This document shows positions 25,901 to 38,864 of a DNA stretch of 64,000 nucleotides, one piece after another. Position 1 is the stretch's first letter. The number at the start of each line of letters is the position of its first letter. Under the pieces are notes generated by a model, which saw only the letters and a program-made list of their open reading frames with translations, searched no databases and had not been told where the DNA came from. The DNA is from Azadirachta indica (Eukaryota; Streptophyta; Magnoliopsida; Sapindales; Meliaceae): positions 2,254,102-2,318,101 of the forward strand of contig CM040453.1 in assembly GCA_022749755.1 (NCBI GenBank). Reading direction: 5' to 3'. The position numbers and the translations under genes were made by a program.

Positions 25901-28730
25901 AAAACTTGTTTTTTCCAATTCAAATTGTTGCAAGCAATAGTTCCCTCCACCTGTAATGCGCTGGCTCATTGGCTTGCAATAATGATTTACTGGTCTGACA
26001 TGATTTAAGATATGTTGCTGGCAAAATTGATTTCTTGTGATAATGATGGAACAGAAAAGATCAGATTGTTGGAAGTCTTGTGTCAATTTATATATTTGTT
26101 GACAGATACGACCAGAAGCATACATTTTTTTATAGTATCTGAATCACTGTATTGTATACTACTAACAAACCATAGAATAGTAAAGCAGGAATGTGTTTTG
26201 TTTGAACTTGAGTTATTTTATTTATTTATTTATTTTTTGCTTCTGCTGCAATCTGGTTTGTTGTTTACATTTGCTGGGAGAAGAGTCATGCATTTGGTTA
26301 CTAGCTAGTAGAAATCATTACAAACATATGGAGACCTTAATCATTTTCTGAATTCAGATGCTCTGTGTACTATATGCTATATCTTTATTGTATGCTTATG
26401 TCTAATTCTAAATTTTGTTGCAATGAAACAGCTGAAACTGTAATATACAGAATATTTTATTACATAAACAGATCGGGAAATGGTCATCTTTCCCTCAGGG
26501 AATTGAAGCGTGGAAACTTAATCGATGCAATGCAACATGCAGATGAAGAAGAAGACATCAACAAAGTTTTAAGGTAGGTTTACCAACTGAAACACGACAT
26601 AGATTTTCTTTCAGTATAAATTACTTGTGCAACTCATGTGCAGTTTTCACCCACCTCTGGTTGTTTTTCAGTTTCTTATCAAAAAGATTAATTTTAAAAA
26701 AAAAAAGTTTCTGCACATTTGGGTTTATATTTGTGAATTTGCATTTCTACACATCTTCGTTGAGCTTAGTACGTGTTGTCAGAATCAAGTACTTAATATT
26801 TTTACCTTTTGTTGATATGATCATCCTCACAGGTACTTTTCATACGAACACTTTTATGTTATATACTGCAAGTTTTGGGAGCTCGATATGGACCATGATT
26901 TCTTGATCGACAAGGAGAATCTCATCAGATATGGTAACCACGCGCTTACCTACAGGATTGTTGATAGAATATTTTCTCAGGTTTGTAAGGCAGACATCTC
27001 TTTTGTTCTTGGGAACAAATTTCCTGCTATTTTTAGACAGGAAGGATATATTCCACTGAATACTTCTGCCTTCTGAAGTTTAGAGCTGTCTGTTATGATT
27101 GTCTATGTCATTTCAGGTTCCAAGGAAGTTCACTAGTAATGTTGAAGGAAAGATGGGGTATGAGGACTTCGTCTACTTCATACTGTCTGAGGAGGACAAG
27201 TCATCTGAGCCTAGTCTTGAATATTGGTATATTTCACTCATACCCTGACTCAAGAATGCTAGCAATTTTCTGCTCGTAGAGGAAGTTTCCTGTTGATGAC
27301 ATAATTAATGAACTTTATGTTACTATCTTGAATATGTGTGTATTTGCTCTTATATGCTTCACTCATTGGATTGCTCACTTGCAAATTTTGTATTGATATT
27401 ATGGCTTTACTTAGATTTGATCATGAGTGAGGAAGCATACTGAAACCAGATACACAATGAACTAGCTGTTGTGATCTGCTTGTACCAATTGTGTGTTGTG
27501 AGTTTTAATTTCCTGTCAGGAGGAAGAAAATGTAAGGAGAAATTTAAAATTTGAATGTGCCGAAAACTTTCCAAAATATGACTATTAATTTGCTAGAGAG
27601 TGGAGGGGGACAAATATGGTGTTAAGGCATCACTGAAAATTCTTTCATTTTAATTGTAGTTGCATGATTCTAAATGTGCATCAAAGTTGACCAGGCCTTA
27701 ACTCTGTTTCTGAATTGAGTAATTTCAAAATTTGTCTTTCCATAAATGTCATTGTTATACTATATCCATTCACAACCGAAGCTCTGTTTGGATATGGGGG
27801 TTCATTATTATATCAATTCAATCAAGTTGTGACATTATCTGTTTTGATTAGGTTCAAGTGTATAGATTTGGATGGAAATGGAGTTCTCACACGGAATGAA
27901 ATGCAATTCTTTTATGAAGAGCAGTTGCATCGAATGGAATGTATGGCCCAAGAGCCTGTGCTCTTTGAAGATATATTGTGTCAGATTATTGACATGATTG
28001 GACCAGAGGTTTGACTTCTCGACATTTTTTATTTAATTGATTTTGACTTTCTGTCTCTCTTTTGCTTGTGATATTCCTTTTTTGTATGTTAAGGTGTTTA
28101 TGATAATTTGATCAAAGAAAATTGGCTTTTTATGCCCATCAATTGTTCACACCATACCAGGTTCTAGCTTGTAATCTCCATATTTTATCCTAGCACGTAT
28201 GGTGGAATGTAGTGTCTAGAACTTCTAAGACAGATTCCTTTAGCATTCTGCTTTGAACAGATGGTACGCGTTTCCTCTGGAAGCCATTTGTGAGGAGATT
28301 GAACTGTAACTGATTCTTGTTAGATTTTTACTGGCTGTGTTTGATAGTTGGATTTCTTTCTCTTGCAGAATGAGAGCTATATTACCCTGCGTGACTTGAA
28401 AGGTTGTAAACTTTCTGGAAGTGTTTTTAATATTCTTTTCAACCTTAATAAATTTATGGCATTTGAAACTCGCGACCCATTTCTCATTCGTCAGGTACAT
28501 GGTAGTGCTTTGATTTTGACTTATTATTTGCTAGTAGAGTTGAGGAAATTACTATTTGGTCAGTGTCAGTGACAGTTTTAATGTTACAGGAGCGAGAGAA
28601 CCCAACACTGACAGAATGGGATCGCTTTGCGCATAGAGAATACATTAGGCTTTCAATGGAAGAAGATGTTGAAGATGCCTCCAATGGAAGTGCAGAAGTT
28701 TGGGATGAGTCCCTTGAGGCTCCTTTCTGA
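22817..28730 (+). CDS. Serine/threonine phosphatase 2A regulatory subunit B'' (EF-hand)
   Basis: Twelve exons join in frame: 22817-22969, 23829-24068, 24270-24375, 24453-24552, 25114-25219, 25725-25815, 26432-26573, 26833-26980, 27117-27226, 27852-28008, 28369-28494 and 28590-28730. They give 1,620 nt, or 539 residues, the usual length of plant B'' subunits. B'' subunits bind the PP2A A/C dimer and direct it to substrates in a Ca2+-responsive way. Two EF-hand loops are visible: [12 protein letters not shown] (about 331-342, non-canonical last position, as in the animal PR70/72 first EF-hand) and [12 protein letters not shown] (about 404-415, canonical). The N-terminus is [16 protein letters not shown] with a Ser/Pro-rich linker (60-110). 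The FASS/TON2 type is excluded by its different N-terminus. The second in-frame ATG (22823) has the better context (A at -3, G at +4), so the protein may start there. Confidence 0.92.
25367..25586. mobile_element. MITE-like foldback element, copy 2, in a PP2A B'' intron
   Basis: Begins GGGACAGATTAGCAGCCCTA and ends with its diverged inverse (GGGGTTGCCGATCCCTCCC). The arms pair over about 100 nt: ATCTAAACACTTCCAACGG with ATTAAATCT on the left mirrors ACTGTCAAAAGTGTGTAAA and AGATTTAAT on the right. It aligns with copy 1 at 2997-3206. There is no ORF, and it sits between exons 5 and 6. Confidence 0.75.
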
Positions 28731-30333
28731 ATTTAATTAAGGTAAGTCTGTATTTGGAAATACAAATGTCATGGAAGTGGGCGCTATAAAGATATCTAAC
28801 AATTCTTTTTTTTTTGGGTATAGTAAATTGGTAAGCCTGCATTATGCATTGTTGTTACTTGACTATATAGATTTGCTCAATATGTCCAAAAATAGTGTTC
28901 AAGAGCACATTATCTTGTTATTATTCCAGAAATACAAGCTGGGAGCTCATTATCTGTCCTTGTACAACTTGGTCTTTACAGGTGTTCCCAAAAGAGATTC
29001 AGTAATCAGATCCTTTTTTATATTGGGACCATACCAAGAAACCTTCAACTCGAAGGATCAGTCCTTTAATGGGGCTTTGCTTGCTGATATCCGTGACTTG
29101 ATCAGAGGAAATTTCGAGCTTGGCCTTGCATATGTCTTTTGATGTACCAGCTGGAAGAATTCCGAGGCCATTCTGTGCATAATTTGATAAACAACTCTAT
29201 TGCAACGGAGACCAGGTTGCCTCATCATATTGAAGTTCCTGCACATTGAGTATTTTGCTGAGAGGTGATAATCAAGTTCATTCTAGAAGTTCAGAACATG
29301 TATTTCATTTTTTCTCTTAACGTTTCAATTTGTAAGATTATAATTTGCCAATTTTTTTGGTCTTCTCTATTTAGTGGTTGGTTCTTTTATAATGCTTACA
29401 TTTGTATGCTGTTCTGTTGAGTGAGCAGGTATTCAAGCTTGTTCTTTGTTTAGCTGATGATTTCCATTTCTTTTTTTTTTTGCTGGTTTTTGTCGTTAAC
29501 AAATAGTAGAAAGTGTTATTTGGAAGTTTAAAATCTAAGGGCTGTAACTATTGTAGGAGTGCCGGAGAGCCATTCTGATACATGCCATGAAACATTATTG
29601 GAGGTCTTCCCTTCTGAATAATTTAGTAAATGCACTTGAAATTAGATTTATATGTGTTGAGTAGGCATTCCTTTCTTAACATATGGTAACAAACGTTAGA
29701 ATTGGATACACGAAGAAGTGATGCTCGCTATGCAGAAGGTGGAGATGCTGGTGGGGGGCAATAAACGGGACTTTGGTTGATCAACCAGACCTAGAAATGA
29801 AGGTGTAGATCCAGCTGGCATTGAGCACGCTCAACCCTTTTCTCAATCCAATTCGCTCATAATTTTCTTTGGAAAATCTGATCAGCATTCTTGTCAAATA
29901 ATTGAAAAATCGGGGGCAATAAGATGCTGAATTCTAAATGCTGTATCGCAAGAAATCCTATTTCGCGCAGTGTCTAAACGGAAGACGGTTCTCTGCAAAA
30001 TAAAGAACATGAACATAAACACTTCGTATACGAGAAACCCACCTACATCGCGGTCTGGAAGAAAAATTATTGGCTTAGAGAAGAAGGGCGTAGCTTAAGG
30101 TGCGAGTGTTTAAGATTTAAATTCATCTTTCTACGTGGGGTATTTTGGTCACACTGTGTTAATTGTCGGAACTACTATTTGTTATTAGAAAGAAAGAAAA
30201 CAAAAGGGAAAAGCCGTCTGATAAGTAGTAACCCTAAACTAAAGTCCAAACGTTCACTGTCTAGACCACAGTGCGTTAAGGTCCTGTAGTTGGTGACTGT
30301 AACAGCGGCGACAGGCGGAGCAAGAGAAGAAAT
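28731..30333. other. 3' flank of B'' and promoter of the DPH6-like gene
   Basis: The B'' 3' UTR probably extends here; GGTAAGTC right after the stop (about 28741) could be a 3'-UTR splice donor. Open frames such as 28771-29142 show no family signature. No other gene seen. Confidence 0.5.
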
Positions 30334-33300
30334 ATGAAGGTGGTGGCGCTAGTAAGCGGCGGCAAGGACAGCTGTTACGCCATGATGAAGTGCATCGAAT
30401 ACGATCACCAGGTTAATTATATTTAAACAATTTTTTAATTACTTCTACGCAATGAGTTTTGTTAAGGGAAAATAATTAAATTGAACTATGATCGGTGATT
30501 TGTAGATTGTTGCGTTGGCGAATCTGATTCCGGCCGATGATTCAGTTGATGAGTTGGATAGCTACATGTATCAAACTGTAAGAACTAAGAACTCTCTGTG
30601 ACTCAGTAATTCTGTTTCAAGTATATACATGTTTGATCTTCTCGAAGATCATTTTAGTTACTTTGAAGTACTTTTGGTGTCTTGAAGTGCTTTAGGGAAG
30701 CTCCTCTTAAGTGCATTTTCAAAAGATACTTTTGCAGTAAATGCTTTGACTAAAACGCGCTGAATATACCTTAAATTTCGTGCAAAATGATTTGATTTGT
30801 TTAGTTAATGATTTGGGCTGTTGAATGCTTTTTTGTTAGGTTGGGCACCAAATAATCGTGAGCTATGCAGAGTGCATGGGATTGCCATTGTTCAGAAGAC
30901 GGATACATGGATCCACAAGGCAAGCCCTTTTATCTGGTAAATCAGTTGTCTTGTTTTATGCAAGTCCAAAATTTTATCTTACTTAAAAGGACTTGTATAA
31001 GCATAGCTATATTCATGTGTCATGTCATTTTTTGTTTTGGCCATTTTATGACCTTGACATTTGGTTATTGTAGCCAATATGGATTCAATAAAAAGTTAAT
31101 TACATAGGTACATAATAAGTTGCACTTCTACTAATTTGAGGGCTAGTTCATGTGAAATCAAATATCTGATATGAAATTATTTGAAAGATTATGCTAAATA
31201 TGGTTATCAGATAAGCATACTAGCATGTGCCCATCAGTATTTTGAAAGATAGTGCCCCATTTATACATTTACCTGCTAAATTGATGGAATCTTCTGAATA
31301 AATTGTAATCAGTAGTAAGAGTTCTGTGATCAAATTCTTTTTACTGAGTGCTTCTCTATTTAAACTTGGGGAAAAGGCCGGAGTTGTTTTCACTGTAGAT
31401 TTGTCATTTTAGAAATTAATTGCTATTTTTTTCACTATATTCCTGCTTTATTGTTTACACAGGCATCAAAAGCTTAGCTACACAACAACTCCTGGAGATG
31501 AAGTTGAAGATATGTATATTTTGTTAAATGAAGTAAAAAGGCAAATACCCTCTGTCACAGGAGTATCATCTGGTGCTATTGCTTCAGATTACCAAAGGCT
31601 ACGCGTGGAAAGTGTTTGTTCTAGGTTAGGATTAGTGTCTCTCGCATATTTGTGGAAACAAGACCAATCATTGCTCCTTCAAGAAATGGTAAATTTTTAA
31701 TTCATGAACATGGTTCTGACAGTCGATCAACATTCAGATTTCTTGTCTCATAAGATATTTTCCTTTTTGTCATATCCAGATAACAAATGGCATAAAGGCA
31801 ATTACAGTTAAGGTATAAGCTAATATCAGTTGGCCAGTTTGTTTTATTTCTTTAATTGGTTTAGACTCTGCAGCTTCTTTTTGTCATTGTGTGTTCATTT
31901 ACGAGTGATAGGATTTGACAGTAATATTTTAATGATTCTATTTTATTTCAGCCTTTTCTAAGAGCTTTTAAATAAATATTATCCAAATCTTCCTAAATGC
32001 TAGATGTGGCTAGCAACTTTTGAAGTTACCAACTAATTAACAAATCAAAAGGTTATTGCTATTCCCTCCAAGTTTCATGTATTACCTAGTTCTTTCCCAC
32101 TCATCATATGACATTGTAGCTGGTGTAAAGATGTTGGCAAGTGATATTCCATAGAAGAAACTTAATGTTTTTATGAGTATACATTTGCACTTAGTTTGCT
32201 AATACTGGAAGTCTCCTGTCTTCATCTTGTAGTAATATCTTGGTTTTTGTTTCAGTTTAAAAATTATTGGAATTTTTTGCTCTTCATACATATAGTCTCA
32301 GTGCAAAGTCAAATCCCTGACATTGCAGGTTGCAGTCATGGGCTTGGACCCTGAAAAACACTTGGGCAAAGAAATAGCAGTCTTGGATCCTTATTTGCAT
32401 AAATTGAAAGAGTATACCATATTTTTTCTTTCTTTGTCAATTTTTCTAATATGTCTTGTAGTGTATTGCTAGCATAACAAAATACTTATTCTATTTATTT
32501 TGTCATATCTTTGCAGATTGTATGGGATAAATGTATGTGGTGAGGGAGGTGAATATGAAACACTTACGCTTGATTGCCCACTCTTTGTTGTAAGTTACTC
32601 CAGATTCCTTTCAATTATTCAGTTTTATCTAGTTATTCTCTACCATTACCTTCTCTTTCTCAATTTCTTCTTGATTTCTGTAAAAACCCTTCTGGCAAGT
32701 GGTCAGGAGCAAATTTTCAGATTTAGTATAGTGTTCATATTTACTTTATCTGTCTGCATTATAATTTTCAGAATGCTCAAATTGTGCTCGATGAATTTCA
32801 AGTTGTCCTGCACTCTGCAGATTCCATAGCTGCAGTTGGGGTCCTTCATCCCTTGGCATTTCATTTGGAAAATAAAGCAGGATCTGTCTCATTAAGCGGC
32901 CGTGAGAAAGGATTAGTATTTGAAGTGCAAGGAGACTGTGACTGTCCTGAAAGATGTGAGGCTACATGCGAGTCTGTAGCTGAAGTCACTGATGCAGTGG
33001 CAATTACAAATAACAGACTTCACATCGCTAGGACGAAGAAGGATAATACATTTTCCATATGTTGCTGGTTGCAAGCTCCACAAATATCTTCAGCAGGTAA
33101 ACATGACTATGATGACACATGCACTAGACATTGCATGCAAGTATTTTGCTGCTTGCTTTATTCTTGTGGTTGATTGTTTTGGGGTGTTTTCAAATTGGCA
33201 GGTTTGCAAGAAGATCTAACTGTTGTGCTAAAGCAAATTGAATCACATCTCGTCGGACATGGTTTTGGTTGGGGCCATGTCCTCTATATACATCTTTACA

Positions 33301-35007
33301 TTGCTGATATGAATGAATTTGCAATAGCAAATGAGACCTATGTGAAATTTATTACACATGAGAAGTGCCCATTTGGTGTTCCATCCCGCAGTACGATTGA
33401 GCTGCCTTTGGTGCTAGCGGGTCTGGGAAAGGCATACATTGAAGTTCTGGTGGCAAATGAACAAAGCAAAAGAGTTTTACATGTACAAAGTATTTCCTGC
33501 TGGGCACCTAGTTGCATTGGACCATATAGTCAGGTATAATAAGTTGCTAGTTGAATAAAACTATGAAAGCATTACCTAGGTCACCTTTGATTATATCTCT
33601 ACAGGCTTGCTGCCATCATTTTACATTATATACAAGACATGGTCCTATGTTTTCTAATTTTCCGTCTAGTCAACCTTTTTTAATTGAGTCTGTTATTTTC
33701 AGGCAACCTTGCATAAAGAAGTTCTTCACATGGCTGGGCAGTTGGGTCTTGATCCTCCCACCATGGCTCTCTGCAGTGGAGGCTCCTCTGCAGAGTTGGA
33801 ACAAGCACTGCAAAACAGTGAAGCAGTGGCAAAAAGCTTTAATTGTTCAATATCTACCTCTGCTATTTTCTTCGTTGTTTACTGTTCATCTCATGTTGCA
33901 TCATCAGAGAGACTTAAAATAAATGACAAGCTGGATGCCTTCCTTAAGCAAATGAGAGACTCTCATGTAGAAGAAGGAAGCGTGTCTAAAGTACTTGATC
34001 CCATTTTCCTATATGTCCTTACCTCTGACCTTCCAAAAAGGTAATGTCTCCTTGTGATAAATCAATCAGGCTTATAGTAACTGCTTGATTTAATGCTTTA
34101 TTTCTTGAATCTGATACTGTTTGTAATTTGCAGTAAACATTTTATTCAGTTTATGATTATTCTCCATGGAAACAATTTTTTTTTTTTTTTTTGCTTTTAG
34201 CATTGCAGATAAACAATTTATTCCTTGCCATGCATGGTACATTGTTCTTAACTGAAATGTACTCCAATTTCTTTCTGATATTGCAGATCGCTCTTGGAAA
34301 TAAAGCCCATTCTTTATGTCCCTGAGAATTCAGGGACAATCAATGAAACTGTGCAAGAACAATCTTGTGTGAAGGCACCTAGTTATTGGGGCTTTCAGGA
34401 TGCAGATTGGCACCAGTCTTGCTTCCAGAAATGTGTTGTTCGTGAGAAGATATGTGCTGTTATTTTATGTATCACAGGTGAAATTGCTGCAAAGATCTGT
34501 TCCAAGTCCCTAGATGCTGATCAGAGAAATGACTGTCAAACTTCTCTGACAGAGGGGCAAATGCAAAGCTTATCAAGATTTTGCATTTATATTCTGAATA
34601 AAATTATTTTGGAAAACGATTTCTCTTGGGAAGATGTAATGGTGAGTCTTGCATAAACACTGCCTTTTCCAATTTATGTGAATTGTTCTTAGATGTTGAT
34701 CTTGATGTATAGTTTCTACATATTCATTTTGCTTGTAGTCAGCTATTTTTTTTCTACACCATCATACTCACTTTGTGCCTTCGTGTTTATGCAGAATTTA
34801 AGGCTCTACTTTCCAACAAGACTTTGCATGCCCGTTGAGACACTTTCAATCATGTTCACCCATGCTTTCAAAGAACTTGCTGAAATGGATCAGAAGATCA
34901 AAATTGATGGAGTGCCCATCTTTAACCTCGTTCCTGTCTTAGGCGCCGGGAGGTCAGCTACCATGGATGATGTATTTACCTGTGAACTATTTGCCCAGAA
35001 ATCCTGA
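30334..35007 (+). CDS. DPH6: Diphthine-ammonia ligase (DPH6) with C-terminal Rid-type domains
   Basis: Twelve exons: 30334-30411, 30506-30577, 30840-30919, 31463-31688, 31780-31812, 32329-32411, 32517-32589, 32772-33096, 33202-33533, 33703-34040, 34287-34641 and 34795-35007. They total 2,208 nt, or 735 residues. DPH6 uses ATP and ammonium to amidate diphthine to diphthamide on elongation factor 2, in the cytosol. The ATP-pyrophosphatase loop VSGGKDS is at residues 7-13, and the family signature CGEGGEYETLTLDCP is near 200. The C-terminal half has two YjgF/Rid-like regions (HVLYIHLYIADMNEFAIAN ... CPFGVPSRSTIELPLVLAG, then ATLHKEVLHMAGQLGLDPP onward), an architecture also known in fungal Dph6. 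Intron 3 uses a GC donor (CACAAG/GCAAGC); GT alternatives break the conserved frame GSTRHQKLSY. I recall the Arabidopsis counterpart as At3g04480. Confidence 0.92.
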
Positions 35008-37477
35008 AGCTTCTTTCCTTCAATCTGTCTTTCATCACAAATTTTAAGAGATTGAAACCTATATTTATGTGAAAGCATTCAGGAAAAGGAGAAGACTCCC
35101 CCAGACTGAATAGGTTACAGGCATTCACTGAGGAAGATAAATGTTGAGTCGCTTTCCTCTTGTGCCCACTTATTTGTAAGTGGAAATGATTTTGTCATTC
35201 ATATTTAAGATCATAACTCTACAATAATGGATTTGAAAGGGTGTTATTTCAACTTTAATTCCAGTTTTCAGTGCTTCATCAAGTATTGATCATGTGACAG
35301 ACTTTGAATTTTGATTGGGAAAATACTATTTTCCAACACGAGTATACAATTTTAAAAAAATGCTAGAAATAAATCTATTTTTCAATCGTTATGAACAAAA
35401 TTAAAACAAAAAAAATATTACCAAAAGAAAAACAAGGTACTCTGCAGCAGCCATACTACGGAAGGAAGAAAAAAACCAATGAATGAAATGATTTTAGGGA
35501 CAAAAGGCCTTGCATGTGTGATGTCTAATTTTCTGTATGCAAATATTTGCCACAAGAAAATCGGGGGTTGTCACCTTCCTACCAGCTACCAAGCTTATGT
35601 GACGGCTAAATGTCTAATCATTCTCATTGAAACTATTGACTTTGACTGAACCAGTAAACCAATTTCAATTTCTGCTAATGTGAAAGGTCCTGGAATTGTC
35701 TGGCTTACCTCTTGAGAGAATTCAATAGAGTTAAAAATGGTAGTTATTTGTAGCTTTCATCTGATCTCATGGGACCAAGTCCACCAAGTAGAAATGAATT
35801 GAACATCCATTTCAAGAATCACTTTGGTTTAGTCTTTCAACTTTTAGCTGATAATGTTTGTGTTTGGATTAACATAAGTGCTTTTAGGATAGTCTTTAAA
35901 TGGCTAGTGCTTTTGGAACATTATAAGTAGTTATTTGGTAGACCAGAAATTCAGACTGAAGTCCGGTTTATCCAAATTGAATAAAAAATCTCAGGCCCAA
36001 AATGCCAGCCAACCAAACTTCACAAAGCCAGCAATTTCTTAGCCACTAATTCCTTTTATCGACGTTGTCGTTGTGGTGTGGACACACTAATCTCTCACAT
36101 GAAATCAGTTATAGAAAAATGCAAGAAAGATTGGGATTTCCAGTGTATTTGGAAAGCATTTGATATTTTCATTAACAATTTTAAACTGTAAAAGAAATAA
36201 ATTTTTTTTTTTTTTTTGGGTCCATTTCATAGTAGTTGAGTAAAATAGGAATTAAAAAAAAAAACATTTTGAGGTTTGAAAAATACTTCACAATGGACAA
36301 TTCACAGGCATTTAATGTACTTTAAAAAGTACTTTTTGAGTTTCCAGAAACCCTTAAAATCTTTGATATAAAATATTTGATAAAGAAATATGCTCTAAGA
36401 AGTGTTTCCTACAAATAAGTACTCTTTCATATCATTTGGGACATTATCACTGTGAAGTCTTGGCGGATGCCTCAAAAAGGGTCATGCTAAAACTGGCAGC
36501 ATTTTCTTTTAACACAGCCGCATAAACTTTTTTATTAACAAAGTTGTAAGATTTGGCTCAATTTAAAACTAAATAAATTGAAAACCTTTTATAGATATAT
36601 ATTTCTTCCTCTCCCAGTTTGATTTACCATCAAAATTTATCCCAATAAATACGACACAAATTTAATGACAGTGCAAACTCCTGAAAAAGTTGAAAAGATT
36701 TGTAGAACATAAATAGTAGAAAGGGGTTGTTGTTGGGTACAAACAAGGACAAGGGGAGGCATAGAAATTATATATATATATACACACACACACACATATC
36801 AGCCAGCCTCAAATTGATTATGAAATTGTATGTTAACAGTTCCACTGCTTTATTAGCCAGAAATGTTGATAGTGACTCTTGAAGCACAACAATATATAGA
36901 TTTTTAAATGATTTGAATCACCAACCATGCTTGTGGATAGGGTTAGAGAAAGATAGAAAATTGAGTGAAATATCAAAGTTTTTCTTTTTATTTTTATCTT
37001 AAAGGCTTTTGGAAAGCAAATAGAAAAGGACACATTATGACAATTCAAGTATTATTTTTTGAGCTTCACAAAATTAGTAAAACTTAAAAAACATTATAAA
37101 CATTAAGTTAATTATGAAATTGAATTTTAAAAATGGGGGGCTTGAATACACATACATGCATACATACATACTGAAAAGAAAAGAAAAACAAAAGGTTGTG
37201 AATTTAGTGAGGAATGGGCACATGAAATGGAAAAGAGTTGGGGGGACCAATGGAGGCAAATTAAAATTTGTAGAGCAAAGCATGTGTATTTGTATTTGTT
37301 AACCAAAAGAATGCAGCCCACATTAGACATTAGTATTAGTATACATAGTTGTTGAGTAGCAAAAAAGGGACAACATATGCTAATGCCTACTCTCTCAAAT
37401 CATATGCTCCACAATATATACCCTATTAAAATATACATACATATTGCTTTTTATACAAAGAGAGAAGCATGCCCTAT

Positions 37478-37480
<3 letters not shown>

Positions 37481-37523
<43 letters not shown>
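37481..37523. repeat. (TC)n microsatellite
   Basis: About 20 TC units in the intergenic spacer. Confidence 0.95.
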
Positions 37524-37524
<1 letters not shown>

Positions 37525-38415
37525 AAAAAAATATAAATTATATATTATTTTAAAAGAGCCAACTTGTTTGGTTTTTATTAATCTAATGTATTACGAGGGT
37601 AGATCACATTTAGTTAAATAGAAAAACAAAATTTTAAATATCATATTGATATTATTAGTTCGGTTCAATTTCAATACAAGTTAAATGTAAAACTATAGGT
37701 TTATATATTCAATGAATTAAGAAAGAAAAGTCAAGAAATAGTTTTCCCTAGATTTTAACAAATCAAATCAACATTAACTAACGTGCCCAAGCCTGTAACA
37801 AATATAATGAAATATATATGTGTGGTTCAAGTAATGCCTTGTTTTTGACCAATAATATATATGGATAATAGATTCATAAGTTCATATATTTGCTGATTAG
37901 GCCACATCATCAAGTGAATAGGAATAAACATAAAACTACCAACGCAATGACCTAAATGATACATACAATTAATGTATGTATAGTTGTCAAACAACTAATG
38001 TGAGAATGGTAGGTAGCACAATGTTATTGTTATAGTATTAATAATAAAGAGTATACATATAGTATTAGTAGGCGGCTAGGGTAGGCTACAAGTATGCTTC
38101 CAAATCCAAATCCAAATAGAAATACAATCCAAGATCTCAAAAATTAACTAGCAAATGAGTGTAATTAATCCTTAGGATTTGGAATTGGGAATATCATAAA
38201 TGGATGAATGAAAGAGAAACTAGTTAAATATAAAATATTAGGAAAACCCAATCAGAATTCACGTGACCCTTAGTTGGCTTCCAATCCCCAAGACCCAGTC
38301 CCAGCGAGAACCACACTCAGTCCCTCTCACTCTCACCCTAAATTAAATTACCTCACTCAACTCACTCACTCACTCACTCACTCTCGCCCATTCAATTCAT
38401 TTACATTCCATACCC

Positions 38416-38416
<1 letters not shown>

Positions 38417-38457
<41 letters not shown>
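38417..38457. repeat. Poly(A) tract of 41 nt
   Basis: Uninterrupted run of A. I see no retroposed gene body directly 5' of it. Confidence 0.95.
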
Positions 38458-38461
<4 letters not shown>

Positions 38462-38823
38462 CTAACTGTCGGTGGAATTGAATGAAACCAAAACATATAC
38501 ACAATACAAACCTCACTTTCAATTTAAGCTACGTATATACAATACAAACCTACACACACATACATATACACATACATCATTATGAGTTATCCAACATCGA
38601 TATCATAGGCTTTGCATCTGCAATTTTCATAAACCCACCTCTCTTCTCTTGTCCTTGTATTCATATTCATATTCAATGTTCCTTGAACTGCACCATTTAT
38701 TATTTATTACACTATTAAGGAATGTTGTTTACATCTATTCAATTTCAAATATTCCACCTAAATTATTATGAATCAATGTTAAGACAATATATATACATGC
38801 ATCTATTCATGTTTATACGGTGG

Positions 38824-38864
38824 TGGTTGTTGTTGTTGTTGTTGTTGTAGTAGTAGTAGTAGTA
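38824..38864. repeat. Compound (TTG)n-(TAG)n microsatellite
   Basis: About eight TTG units directly followed by about six TAG units. Confidence 0.9.

Noticed and set aside
28771..29142. 123-codon frame directly after the PP2A B'' gene
   Set aside because: Starts at a poor context right after the stop and looks like 3' UTR; no domain.
35870..36430. AAGTGCTTTT / AAGTACTTTTT patches, also seen near 9797 and 30655
   Set aside because: Probably degraded MITE ends, but I could not define termini or a repeat unit, so they are not called as elements.
38274..38465. 63-codon frame ending in a poly-Lys run
   Set aside because: The Lys run is the 41-nt poly(A) tract; the rest is low-complexity spacer.
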